Shown in pieces: positions 46,301 to 57,089 of a stretch of DNA of 64,000 nt. The translations under genes were made by a program, and so were the position numbers. The notes beneath the pieces were generated by a model, which saw nothing but the letters and a program-made list of their open reading frames with translations, made no database searches and was not told the origin of the DNA. Numbering within the stretch: the first letter of the stretch is position 1; every line of letters starts with the position of its first letter. The stretch covers positions 1,561,001 through 1,625,000 of the forward strand of contig OY747717.1 in NCBI GenBank assembly GCA_963556495.2. The letters are read 5' to 3'. Origin of the DNA: Valencia hispanica (lineage: Eukaryota; Chordata; Actinopteri; Cyprinodontiformes; Valenciidae).

Positions 46301-49300
46301 CAACCTTATGTACTCAGGCGAGAGCCTCTCCCCTGCAGAGCTCCCCGCCCCTCACACAACCCTGGCTGAGTCCAGGTGCAGTAATTATAACACACCAGCT
46401 GCAGCTGTGCGTCTTTTGTGGGATTTTATTTCCGACTCTGTGCATGCTGCGATGATGCACGGTATGTGACGAACTGAAGGGGGAGTGTCAGAAAGAGTAG
46501 GAGGGTCTTAGAGAGGCACAGGCGAAAATCAAGGCGTCCAATACGGAAGTACATTTCTTTAAGGTGGATTTGGATATATGACGGACTTTTAAAAGACTTA
46601 AGATGACAATTTTATTGGAGTGTGCTATAGAAGGGTAATATGTGCCTGGAAGAAGCATAATACCCCCCCTTTAACCGTTTTCTTTAACCAAGGAAGAACA
46701 GTGTCGTCATAAGCAAGGAGATTCCTTGACATTGAGAAACACCCTGGATTTCTGACCAGACCAATTGATGAAAATATTGACAAGTGAATATGTATCCATG
46801 CAGCATGCAAGCAAAGTTGTCTAAATAATTAGTAGGTTGGTAGTTCTGAGAACGAGTAAATGAGCAATTTAGCATCTAACTAGCTATGTAGTCTGTTATT
46901 ATGTTACCATTAAAATCAAACTTGCAAAATACCATGTTAGCAAGTCGGCATGCTAAAGTGAAATGCCAATTATGCCACAATAACATGAAACATAATCACA
47001 AACACAAATCTGCAACAGAAAGAAGACAAACAACATGATGCAATGGCCTAGTCAAAGTACAATTTCAACCTGATTAAAATGCAGTGGTGGGCTATTGAGA
47101 GCTGTGCAGAAACCTCAGTAAACTAGAATGAAAACCGGTCTGGAATTCCTCCACAATGATTTGAGAAACTAATAATCAGACTAAAAAATCACAGCTGAGA
47201 GGTTTTTGATGCTGAAGGTGGTTCTATGACCTACTGGATTGTGGTGTTGGCTGAGGAATTCACGTTCTTAATTTGAGTTTAGGAGGTGTAATAAAATGTC
47301 ATTTGTTACTCACCTTAGCTAAAACCCTTCACCATCTTAGATTGTGTTTTTGTCTTGCAGCCCATGTGACTCTAAGTCAAAGACAAGATGCTCTAAAAAG
47401 TTGGAGGTTAAAGGTGGTGAAAAGAACTGGACTTTAACAGCTTGGAATAAACTTGGAAAGGTGGAGATCCAAGACACGGCAGATCTGACCAGAAGAGGTA
47501 CTTTTAACAACCTTCTGGGAGCTAAAATCTTCTGGATTTTTAAAATCAATTCAGCTAACTGTTTCAGTTTCTGTTTGTTTCAGTTTACATGCTGCCCCCC
47601 CAGGGACTCACAGCTGGTGAGGTAAATGCCAGGAATGCCAGTCTTAGCTGGAGGTGGACGGTGCAGCAGTACAATAACCTGAGCCTAACATGCAAAGTAA
47701 ACATCCTAAACAAAGAGGAAAATGTACGTGTAAAAGTAGTGGTAAGAAAAAGAGATGAGACATCAGTTTATCAAATGGTAAATTTAAACCATGTTGTGTC
47801 CACATAGTTGACCCTGATGGAACACGGAGTCGGACTGAAGGCTGCAGTTTTAAGTGATCTGACACCAAACTGGGACTATGAGGTGAAAGTCCAGTGCAAA
47901 ACAGCGCAACATTTCTGGAAATGGGGTGACTGGAGCCAAAGTTTTCTCTTCCGCACGGAGGGTGATAGTGAGTATCTGATGTAGTGCACAGGAACACCTC
48001 ATTCGACAATTCGCCTACTTTAACAACTTCACTCAAGGTCACTTTAAGATGTTCTTGCCAGATTTGCTCAAAACAATTCCTTGATCTGCAGACACTGACT
48101 GAGATGTTCAAATAATGTTTTTTTATTACCTTATTCTTGCTGTTGTAGAGCATTAAATGGTAAACGGTACCAAGGAAAAACATTGAAAAGGAGAGAACAT
48201 GCTAGAAAGGCCTCAGACCAGTGGCGGTTCTAGACCAAATTTACCGGGGGGGGGCAGAGTTTGTTCATGGGGGCACAAAACAAAAGAATGAAACAACATT
48301 TCAATATGTCATCGTTTACTTTATTAAATGAGCCAAAGGGACTCTTGTGGCTCCTGATCCAGCAGATGAAACTCAACATGGCTGAAGCTAACAGTTCAAC
48401 ACATTAATTTTTAACTCATTGCTGAAATAAAACTTTAAAGGTAAGAAATGAAATCGGTCCAACAGATAATTTAGTTATGGTTTCTGTCCTAAATCATCTT
48501 AAAAAAACTGATTTGGTATTATTTCTGCAGTACAGGGGCCAGGATCAGTTCTACAGGGGCACTGGCCCCCGTTGGCCCCTGTCTAGAACCGCCCATGCCT
48601 CAGACAGATGGAGTTATGTTTAAATATCTCTGTGTAAAAAAAATCTCAGACAGATTGGCGTCACTGTCACCGTTTGTCAGCCACGCTGTGCACAAATGGT
48701 CTTTTTTGAGAACAAACACGTGCTTTAAAACATGGAACATAAAACATGTGAACATCATTCAAGACTGTCGATGTCAGGGAAAAAAACACTTGCTCTATAG
48801 ACTGAAGTCCTATATTGTACATCTGTTGGTATACAGCGATCTTTGTGTGCTTAAGTGTGCCCAGAGCTGACAGTTGGGATGAGTAATTATGCCCATATAG
48901 GGTTGTTTGTGTCATCTAACAGGTGTGTCCAATTCATCATAGTTTTATAACCAGACACGGGTAGAATAAATGTGGGGATGTTAATGGTGAAAAAAAGAAT
49001 TATGTCACATGAAAGATAAAGGAGGTCCCAGGGGAGGGAACCATCGGGAGGCACAAAGGTATAAATTAAGAGGTCTGATCAACGTGTGTCTGTGCCTGTA
49101 AGCTGCGCACCGTCATGTTTGTGCAAAAGAAACATCAAGTGCCTGAAGAGTCCTTTGTTGAACTCCACAAGCAAGATAGTTCACAGTTTACATAGTTAGA
49201 ACATAGACACTACATCTAAAGACAAAGGTTGTCATTCAGCAACGACACTGTGATATTTAAAAAGATGTCATCATATGTCACAAATGCCTCCTATATCGAT

Positions 49301-52300
49301 TATTTTATTTTGATCATTTGGAAGCCAATCAACTTTGAAGTAATCCAGAATAAAGATGATTACTAGAATAAAGATGATGCTCACATTCTGTTACCAGCTG
49401 AATCTGAGTATTTTTATTCACTTACATGACTGAGTTGGGTCTTGAGAAAAGGCTGTTATAATAATAATAATGGCTTGCATTTATATAGCGCTTTACAACT
49501 CCATTATTCTCTCACATTCACACACTGGTGGAAGCAGCTATGATTATAGCCACAGCTGCCCCGGGGCAGACTGACAGAAGCCATATTGCGCCATCAGCCC
49601 CCCCTCTGGCCAATACCAGTAGGCAGATAGGTGAAGTGTCTTGCCCAAGGACACAACGACATGTAGCAGGTGGAAGCTGGAATCGAACCCACAATTTCTG
49701 GGTTGCAGGCCGACAACTCTACCCCTGAGCTACAGCCGCCCATTGATGGTTTGGCCTTTTCTTTCATCTGAAGAATGTAGTTTGGGTAAAACTGTATAAT
49801 CAGTTTTTTTCTTATTGGCTGTCCAATGTAACAAATTACTCATGTTACTCCCATCTCTCTTCTGATTGGCTAATCAGCCCTTGTGACGTCTCCTCCCCCA
49901 GTAGCTCCTGGCTCCCTCTGAATAGATTTCTAACTCTCACCCCTCCTTTCCACGGGACGCGTCTAGCAGCGCGTTACAGGAGCAGCACGTTTCACTTGCG
50001 TATTCTGCTGCTTGGCCCTTTCCACCGGGTGCGTATGAGGCGCATAGCAGCAGGGAAGCAGCTGTCACCGAGAGAGCACGAAATCACGCGAGATTAGCAA
50101 AATCACGCGTGGTTTCGTCTGTAAACACAACAACAAGCAGGAAAAGACAACGACATGGCTCCAAAAGGTCTGTGTTTTATGTTATGTCCGTTTTATATTC
50201 GCTAATAAGTTTATGTTATGTCAGGGAATATCCAAAATCGCTCATTTGCGTGTTATCACCTCCCGCGAGGTACTGACTTCTCACTTCTCACAAGTAGTGG
50301 CCTTTTTTTAAGTAAAGCAACCACAAAGTAGCACGTTTCTTTTATTTTGAAAATTTCCGGATGCCGAGCCGTTTGATTTCCTGTCTTCCCTATCCAAAAT
50401 GTAGAAATGTATGAGTTTCAGAGGCGTTCCGCGTAGAAAATAGGACTGCTGCGACATGACGCTCCTGAGACGCGCTGCTTTCGCCTCCGGTGGAAAGGAG
50501 GGGTTAGACATAGACACCAAAGAGCCAGAGGAACTGAGCCAGAACCCGAACCAGAACCAGAACCAATCCTCTGTCACATTTAGTTGCATCAAATGCTACG
50601 CTATTCTTCTCTAAATCTCCTGAGTCTTAATGTGGTTTGTAAAAATTGCTCAGTGGAATGTACAAAATTCATCATCAGACTTATTTTCGTATCTAATAGA
50701 ACTCATTCGTTGATTATGAGAATGATTTAATTTTAATTCATGAAGATAGTTTTTTTTTTGTACTGAAGCTACACTGAAGAAAACCCACAAAAAACTTTGA
50801 TGTAAGACTGAAAACGGAATATTTCACCTGTTTGCACTGCAGTTCCAGATGCTCTCGATGTGTGGATGAAGAGGGAGAAAAACCAGACTGTGATTGTTTG
50901 GAAGGTGAGTCTGTAGCTTCTGGTCGTGGTAAATGAAACTAGACTAAATCAAGCTTCAAATCCAAAGCTTCACCTTTCGGCTCAGCTGCTTCTCCTTTCC
51001 AACACACCGGAACGATGTCCTCATCCCTGATCGATGTTTCACTCCACATTACCTGGGAAGAACACTCCCTGGCTTCAGACTCAGAGGAGCCGGGTTTCGT
51101 GTTTGTTGCTTCACACTCACCTGCAAACCGCTCCAGAGATGCACAAACAAAAAAAGCTAAAAGCTAACCAGACACCCTCCTGCGGTCTTGGGCACGAACA
51201 AGCAGTGACTCTTTGGTCGTTATGACCAAAAGAGCCTTTGGAGATTTCTGGCAGTGAGGTTTGTGGTGGAAAGCCAACAGACCAAAGTGACCTCATCCCT
51301 GCTTGTTCTTCAAACCTTTACAAACCTTCTTGACTTTAAGCATAAATGCAACGGCTTACTTACAAAGGGATGTTTCTCCAGCATGTGCTCACCTAAAGTC
51401 CTGCTGTTTCTGCAGACGCCTCTGGACAAGCAGAGCCACGGAGACATCACAGAATATGAAGTAACCTGGGCCAGAACCAGTGACTTAAATCAGATGCATA
51501 ACACCACAGTGCCGCCCAGCATTCACAGATACCCTCTTTGTTTGGACACCGGCGGAGAACACGTCGCCACGGTTACGGCGAGAAACAAACATGGCAGCTC
51601 ACCACCGTCGACCATCACCATCCCTGCCATCAGACCCGGTAAGAGGGGGTGGTACACTTCAGATGGGATCAGATTAGGCGTGGTTGTGTTTTTATAACAA
51701 TAATTAACATTCGGGTAACGACTTTCAGGTGTAGACTAGCAAAGAGACGATTTTAGTGTTAAGCACTGTGAGACATGCATCATATGAGTCATTTTTTGGC
51801 AGGTAAAAATTCTCCAAACAGTTATTTTTGTATTCATGATTCAGAGATTATTAAAAAATGAATCAGAACCAAACATGAAGAAGCAGCTTTCAGTTACTAT
51901 GCTCCTCTAATCTGGAACAACAACTGCAAAGCTGCTGAAACACTGACCTTGTTTAAATCAAGGCTAAAAACTCCTCTGTTAAGAGCTGCCTTTGAGTCAT
52001 GTTTTAGTGTGTCATATGTTTTGTTTGTTTTTCATGCTTTATTGCTGTTTTATTGCCTCGTTGTTGAAATCGTGCTATATAAATAAAATTGCCTTGACTT
52101 TATTAGGATTTTAGACCGAGCTATGGGCTGCTCATCACTTCATTTAGTTGGACCGGTTTTTGGCTGATCGGCGTTGCTTCTTCTCCAAATCTAACCTTCA
52201 GAGTTTCTATTTTCAGACGAAACCAGTGTGACCCCCAACTGGATCACTGGGAGTAATGGGGGCTTTGACCTGTCCTGGCTCAGCAGTCCTGAAGCCAGCT

Positions 52301-54991
52301 GTGGCTACATTGTGGACTGGGTTCCTGCAGTCAGGGATGGGCCTGTGGACTGGCTAAAACTGCCTCCCACTCAGACCAGCGTCAGGATGACATCAAGTGA
52401 GATTCTGTCTATGATCCGGTTATGTCCACAGCTACACTGGTGTCTGTGACTTCGTCCTACGTTTATATGTTGTCAGAGAACTTCACTGATGGGTGGAGAT
52501 ACTCGTTATCGATCTACGCCTGCACCCGAACCTCTCCGCTGCTTCTGGAGAAGAAGGAGGGCTACGTCACAGAGACACGTGAGGCTGCAGTTTTGTTTCA
52601 GTGTGTTGGCAGAACGGCAGGGAGACGTTGTTCATTGATGCTTTACCCTTCGTCACTCTGTTCCAGCAATAAAAACAAATCTGTTTAAGTCGCCACCACG
52701 TTACGAACAGCAGGGCTCCGATGTGGAGATCTCCTGGGATCCAGTTTCTCTGAGAGAGCAGTCCGCTTTCATCCGCGGATACCTTCTGTACTACCAGGAA
52801 GAGAGTCATAAAGTCTCTGTCGTGACCACAGGTAATGTTCCCCTCATGCTCTGCAAGAACAGGGGTGTAAGACACCAAACAGGAACAGATTTCCAGTCTC
52901 ACATCCCTGTTTGTTGAGTTTGTAACTGGAGCTTTTTTTATGTCTTGATTCAGACAATCCTGAGGCCACCAGCCTGACAGTGAAGAACCTGAAGGAAGGT
53001 TCCTACACCTTCACACTGGGGGCCCAGACAGCAGTCGGCGTATTCTGCAACACGTCAGTCAGTGCCACCTTAAATTTCCAGAGTACGTCCCTTCGTTCCT
53101 GCTTCAGACCAAAGTTATGGCCATGACTGGTTCTCAGTTGGGGACAGATCTATAGAGGTCCAGCATTTAATCGTTCTGATCGCTGAGAAATTTCTTTATC
53201 ACATTGGCCTCCTCCCCAAATGCTCCATCTAATGTTCCTCTGTTGTTGGAAGAAGTTCCTCTTGGAGGGTCCCATTCCTCATCCATAGAGAAGCAACCCC
53301 ACACATGGACTGTATCAGGATGCTTCACTGTGACGCTCATGGAGGCTCTCAGCTTTCCTTCTCCAACCAGAAGGATTCATCCAGTCTCCTGCTGTCCATC
53401 CTTGTACTTGCTGCATAGCTGACCAAGCTCTGCCTCGGTGGCAGCATGGTTCTGTAGCGACCCTCTCAGGTGCAGACGGTCCTGAAGCTGGGGGGACCAT
53501 CATGGACGTCCTGAGACCTTCCTCACTGTTCTTAATGCTCCAGAAGACTGGATGTTCTCAGCAGCAGGTTCCTGCATGTGAGGGTGCAGCTTGTCCTCAG
53601 ATCTATTAGATTTCAGCTCCTCTTACAGCCATCAGCCTGCTGGTTGGACTGATAGAGGGATTTCAGATGGACTCTTTCACAGCGTCTCCTGTCCCGATCA
53701 CATGACTCCACTGACAGAAAGTTCGCTCATCGGTTTGGGCCAAAATACACGAGAAATAAGGGGAAATTTATGAGCTACTGGAGCTTTTTATGATGATTTC
53801 ATCTGCTCCTGAATCAAAACTAAAGCTGTAAAGTTAGAAGTAGCAGGGATTCCTTTCGGTTTTAAGCGAACCAGAGTTCATCTTCTCCCAACTTTGACCC
53901 TGAAATTAAAGATGATCCAGTTAATGTTCTTACAGTGAAGCATATATTGTAACAGGAAGCATTTCCTGAGGCGACCTGCAGGTTTCTGACCCGTTTATGT
54001 TTTCTTCTCCTCCAGCCGACAACTTCTTCAAGATCTTCATTTCCATGCTCGCTGTATTTGTCCTCCTCCTCCTCATCACATTCCTCTGTTACAGACACTG
54101 GGCAAAGTGAGTGACCCGACCCGACCCGACCCGACCCGACCCGTTTCATTGCATTCTAAGGAACATGCCTCTAACTTTGTTGTGATTTTATCTCATATTT
54201 TTTGGTCCAACAGCATCAAAGAGAAAGTTTACCCTCAGATCCCAAAGCCAGACATGGCTGACTGGTTAGCAGCGCCTGTAAGTTCTTACAGATAAAAAGT
54301 ATTTACACCCCTTTAATGTTTGTGCATGTTGTCCAACCACTAACCTCTGTGTGCTTTATTGGGATTTTGTGTGACAGAGAAACAAAAAGTAGTGAATAAT
54401 CGTGCAGAGGATGGTAAAATGGTCAAATAGTAGAGTTTCGACTAAGTTTGCTAAATAAATCTGGAAAGTGTGGCATGCATTTGTATCCTGCAAATAAAAG
54501 CCCAGACTGGGTGGGATTTGTAAGGAGACATCATGTGAAAAGCTGAAGATACCAGAGAGTCTGATCCTGATATTTTCCAGATTAAAACCATTCATCCCTA
54601 CCTCCACACTGAGGAGCACATGGACATCCCAGAGCTGTATTATAAGTCTGGAGAACGGCTGAACAACAACACCCACCAGGAGGACATGGCTTTCATCTCC
54701 TCACAACCTCCACATAGGTACCAGAAGGATCCGGTTCAACGCTTCGACCCGTCTGCTCTGATCACATCCGACCCAGGCATCCCGGCTCTGTCCGTGTTTC
54801 CCAACCTGACGTATAACCTGTCAATGCCGGGCGAGGATCGGACCCCCGGCTCGGAGCCGAAGCTTCAGGTGAGGGATGGATACAAGCCTCACGGTTTGGC
54901 TGATATCTTTACCCAGAACCAAACGGACCAGGACCCTATCCCCCATGTATCGGAGTACATCATGGTACCGCAGACATCTTTGTCTCAGTGA
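40334..54991 (+). CDS. Class I cytokine receptor of the LIFR/OSMR (gp130) family, 17 coding exons
   Basis: Single-pass receptor for an IL-6-family cytokine, expected to signal through JAK/STAT. Coding exons: 40334-40400, 44119-44270, 44347-44470, 44573-44851, 44941-45067, 47361-47497, 47584-47741, 47808-47967, 50843-50904, 51416-51638, 52217-52396, 52477-52578, 52667-52831, 52954-53082, 54016-54106, 54214-54277, 54581-54991 (about 876 codons). Layout: signal peptide [15 protein letters not shown]; half cytokine-binding module with [14 protein letters not shown]; Ig-like domain starting at [13 protein letters not shown]; full module with Cys pairs and [10 protein letters not shown] (WSxWS-like, about 385-394); three FnIII domains; membrane span [20 protein letters not shown]; box-1-like VYPQIPKPD (about 724-732); tail ending [13 protein letters not shown] half module before the Ig-like domain is the OSMR layout, while many exon sequences resemble LIFR, so the exact paralog is open. 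Exon 1 and the exon 3 donor (gtcagc) are the least certain. Confidence 0.88.
40800..41260 (-). mobile_element. SINE-like and Tc1 transposase debris in receptor intron 1
   Basis: 40800-40945 starts with a G-rich tract and matches the common fish repeat seen at 14400. 41187-40948 on minus reads [20 protein letters not shown] and [13 protein letters not shown], the N- and C-terminal signatures of Tc1 transposase fused together, so the middle is deleted. Confidence 0.7.
41345..43605 (-). mobile_element. APE-type non-LTR LINE copy in receptor intron 1 (inverted relative of 61.9-64 kb)
   Basis: Endonuclease part at about 43562-42750: [48 protein letters not shown] part at 42573-41578: [96 protein letters not shown] deletion of about 0.4 kb joins the endonuclease end to the [15 protein letters not shown] linker, and codons are broken in several places. 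The 3' part below 41578 is degraded. A very common fish family whose exact clade I cannot name with certainty. Confidence 0.82.
43606..44010 (-). mobile_element. Rex1-like LINE 3' fragment and neighbouring LINE debris
   Basis: aaatactttattgatctcaaacag to gttgtccaaaac resembles, in reverse, a Rex1 3' region. 43925-44010 (ttgttgagccttt, gaccgtaggtgagggttgg) resembles a piece of the neighbouring LINE family. No frame. Confidence 0.5.
44440..44535 (+). other. Uncertain 3' end of receptor exon 3 (missing first WSxWS)
   Basis: The phase-correct donor at 44471 (or a second at about 44506) ends the half cytokine module without a WSxWS motif. In the +1-shifted frame the same DNA reads [10 protein letters not shown], which looks like a degraded WSxWS. 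Either the motif has been lost in this receptor, or an indel (biological or assembly) broke the frame here. cDNA would settle it. Confidence 0.4.
45068..47360. other. Receptor intron 5 with several repeat fragments
   Basis: Contains gctaactag-rich AT DNA, a repeat from about 45660 (gtttctcaatgccaaggaac) to about 46110 ending in a poly-G run (46094-46107), and another GC-rich fragment at about 46230-46680 (acgcctgctcccacctatcc ... ataccccccctttaa). These look like TIR or SINE debris; no coding sign. Confidence 0.45.
48219..48597. mobile_element. hAT-type MITE with 8-bp target-site duplication, receptor intron 8
   Basis: The ends are inverted (CAGTGGCGGTTCTAGAC at 48219; gtctagaaccgcccatg ending at 48597). 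The 8-bp flank cctcagac is duplicated exactly (48211-48218 and 48598-48605). The 379-bp interior is non-coding. Confidence 0.9.
48606..49440. other. Receptor intron 8 middle, possible LTR-like stretch
   Basis: 48960-49200 has an AATAAA (about 48965) and a TATA-like ggtataaattaag (about 49058) in an LTR-like layout, but no paired copy or clear ends were found. Otherwise nothing was recognised. Confidence 0.25.
49450..49743 (-). mobile_element. tRNA-derived SINE, receptor intron 8
   Basis: On minus, the head at 49742-49675 has an A box TGTAGCTCAGGGG (49734-49722) and a B box GGGTTCGATTCC (49690-49679), spaced as in a tRNA. The body continues to agcgctatataaatgcaagcc and ends in an att-repeat tail near 49460. 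No functional tRNA is called because the cloverleaf is incomplete. Confidence 0.85.
49937..50508. mobile_element. TIR MITE, receptor intron 8
   Basis: cacccctcctttccacggga near 49938 is mirrored by ccggtggaaaggaggggtta ending near 50506. Inverted similarity extends inward through cagcgcg. The 570-bp interior is non-coding. Superfamily not determined. Confidence 0.75.
50955..51150 (-). mobile_element. Degraded LINE fragment in receptor intron 9
   Basis: agcttcacctttcggctcag, accgctccag and similar phrases match, in the same order, the minus-strand LINE at 41.6-41.9 kb. Heavily decayed. Confidence 0.55.
51855..52106 (+). mobile_element. L2-type LINE 3' end fragment in receptor intron 10
   Basis: gaaccaaacatgaagaagc through ataaataaaattgccttgac parallels the 3' end of the L2 copy at 29330-29685, with moderate divergence. 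Confidence 0.8.
53200..53620. mobile_element. DNA-transposon relic in receptor intron 14
   Basis: ggtcccattcctcatccatag, gcttcactgtgacgctcatgg and catagctgaccaagctctgc resemble reverse-oriented Tc1-like element pieces. No frame survives and boundaries are loose. Confidence 0.4.
54110..54142. repeat. (GACCC)n pentanucleotide repeat just after receptor exon 15 donor
   Basis: About six gaccc units start a few bases after the intron 15 donor. Confidence 0.9.
54295..54545. mobile_element. Tc1-like terminal fragment in receptor intron 16
   Basis: aaaaagtatttacacccctt, gctttattgggattttgtgtgac and aataaaagcccagactggg belong to the same fish repeat family as 29950-30115. Non-coding. Confidence 0.6.
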
Positions 54992-55039
54992 GACGACTGG
55001 GACGGGTTTAAAGTTCGGTCCACAAACTCACTACAGCAT

Positions 55040-55045
55040 AATAAA
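55040..55045 (+). terminator. Candidate polyadenylation signal of the cytokine receptor
   Basis: AATAAA about 50 bp after the receptor stop codon at 54991; a second AATAAA lies at 55223-55228. Either could end the transcript. Confidence 0.5.
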
Positions 55046-55199
55046 GACATTAAAACTGTTAAGATCTTCAAGATCGGGGAACTTCTGGACTGAAGGTCCC
55101 ACGCTGCACAGTTTCTTCTGTTTATCCGTGTTTGAAAAGCTGCTTAGATTAAAATACAAATCAAACATGAATAACATAAATGGTTTTAAATATTAAATC

Positions 55200-55913
55200 T
55201 GAAGATTTTTGCTCCACTGGTGAATAAATTCTGGTGAGTTTTACTGAAAGAATTGTAAACAGGCAGCTGGGTTGGTGATGTTTGCAGAGTAAACAGCAGG
55301 GGGCGCCAGAGTTGCATAAAGAAGTCGGAAGGTTGGGGCAGAAACGTTTTTATTTTTTCCTCTTTTTTGGGGGGGTAATTTTTTTAAGTTGTAATTTAAT
55401 TTTAGAAAAATATTCGTGTTAAAATAAACGATTGATTGAATAAATCAACAGTTTAAATGAAACAGCTTGTTGTCATTTATTGTGCAAAAAGAAAACAGTG
55501 TATTTCTGTCTGTGAATGTGTTTCTACACTGAAGCTGACGTGTAAATGGATCAGGAGACGCATTCGTACACCGATACAGAGCTCGGTAGGCAACATCCGG
55601 GTCACCTCTGACCTCTGCATCGCTGCAGGGTGAGAATCCCAACCTGGACTATTTGTTAAAGGATTTTTTTGAACTGAACGAACCCAAAGCAGAAAGATAT
55701 TAAAACCGTTTCGGGAAGTATTTACGTCTGATAAGTCATATTGTTGTCATTGAATCTAGCTGAATGAACGGCAGGTTTTCAGAACATTCTGGATCGGTAC
55801 TTTTAAGCCTCGATAAGCTGTTGATGTTTTTAATGAAGTAGACGTGTGTTTGCTTTTTCCCCCCACAAGCATCGACTGATTTGATCCAAACAGGCTGAGG
55901 AAGCTCATCATCC

Positions 55914-55948
<35 letters not shown>

Positions 55949-56650
55949 TCCTCTGAGTGGCATTTATACTCCTGACCACCCTGAAACCTTTTCTCTCCAG
56001 TTTTCTGGACATAATAATCTGCCTGTTCTGAGCTCAGAACGGCTCCAGATGGAAACAACTTGGTGTTTGGATGTTTCGGGTTTGACGTCGTTTTCTCCCT
56101 CCTCTCCTGCGTGTTTGTCCTGAGCTCTACGACGTCACCTCGCCTGTTTGTTGACATGATGTCAGGATCTCTGATAACTTTCAGATGTTTGAGGCTTTCT
56201 GCATTCCTGAGAAGCCTGAAAACCCTCAGAGGGACGGTGGTTTCGGTCCGGTTCCAAACGCCTGGACTCGGTGAAACCGGCCGTTTCCTGCAGAGCAGAG
56301 TCGTGGATCTGAACCCTGAGGAACGATGGAGGAACCTCCAGCATCTTCATACCTGGAAACGTTTTTAATAAAGAGGAGAAAAAGACTTTTAAAGATTTAA
56401 AACTGATGTTTGGAGAGCAGATAAATCCCAATAACTTCCTGACCAATAAGTGTGCCTAAACTACCAACTCTAGTAGTTTGATTCTCCGTTTGATAGGTCA
56501 CTGCAGTACAGTCACATGACCAGTAGTAGTAGTATTTTTTAGTTGTAGTAGTATCTATTCACACGCACGTACATATATTCATATGCATTTGAGATAAAAT
56601 AAAGAATAAAGAAATGAACATGCATGTGAACTGGTCCCCAAAGAAGATAT
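55200..56650. other. Intergenic 3' of the receptor, no gene recognised
   Basis: Holds a (cat)n microsatellite at about 55908-55951 and a possible minus-strand AATAAA near 55478. Open frames here are short and unlike any family I know. Confidence 0.45.
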
Positions 56651-57089
56651 CTAAAGCTTATACTAGGGGGCCATGACAAACAAACAAAATAAACCAGAGC
56701 CGGCACAAGGCATACGCAACATATGCAGCTACATTGGAACCCAGCAGCAGGTCAGAGAGGAGGTTCTGGTCCGGTCTAAAGCAGAGTCAGGTTCTAATCT
56801 CAGAGGACGGAGCAGCTGCAGACCTACCAGTACGTGGACGTGCACCTGGACTGACTGGAGATCTTTTATCATGGTAGCTCTGGAGGAGCTGCAGAGATCC
56901 TCAGCTCAGCTGGGAGAACCTGTTAGCAGAGAAACTCTACAAAGCTGTTCTTTATGGATGGAAGAGTGGTAAAAAGAAAGCCAGAAGAAGAAGTCCTGTC
57001 TTCAGTTTGTCACAAATCATTTAGGAGACAAAGCGAACATGTGGAAGAAGATCAGAGGAGACCAGAATAGAACTCCAATCTAAAAACAC

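Noticed and set aside
48890..49210. Solo LTR of an endogenous retroelement
   Set aside because: TATA-like and AATAAA words are present but no defined ends, duplication or partner LTR could be found.
49675..49743. Functional tRNA gene
   Set aside because: A and B boxes are present but the cloverleaf is incomplete and it continues into a SINE body with an att-rich tail.
55756..56157. 133-codon minus-strand frame with a run of Met codons
   Set aside because: The Met run is a (cat)n microsatellite read in reverse; no splice support or family similarity.
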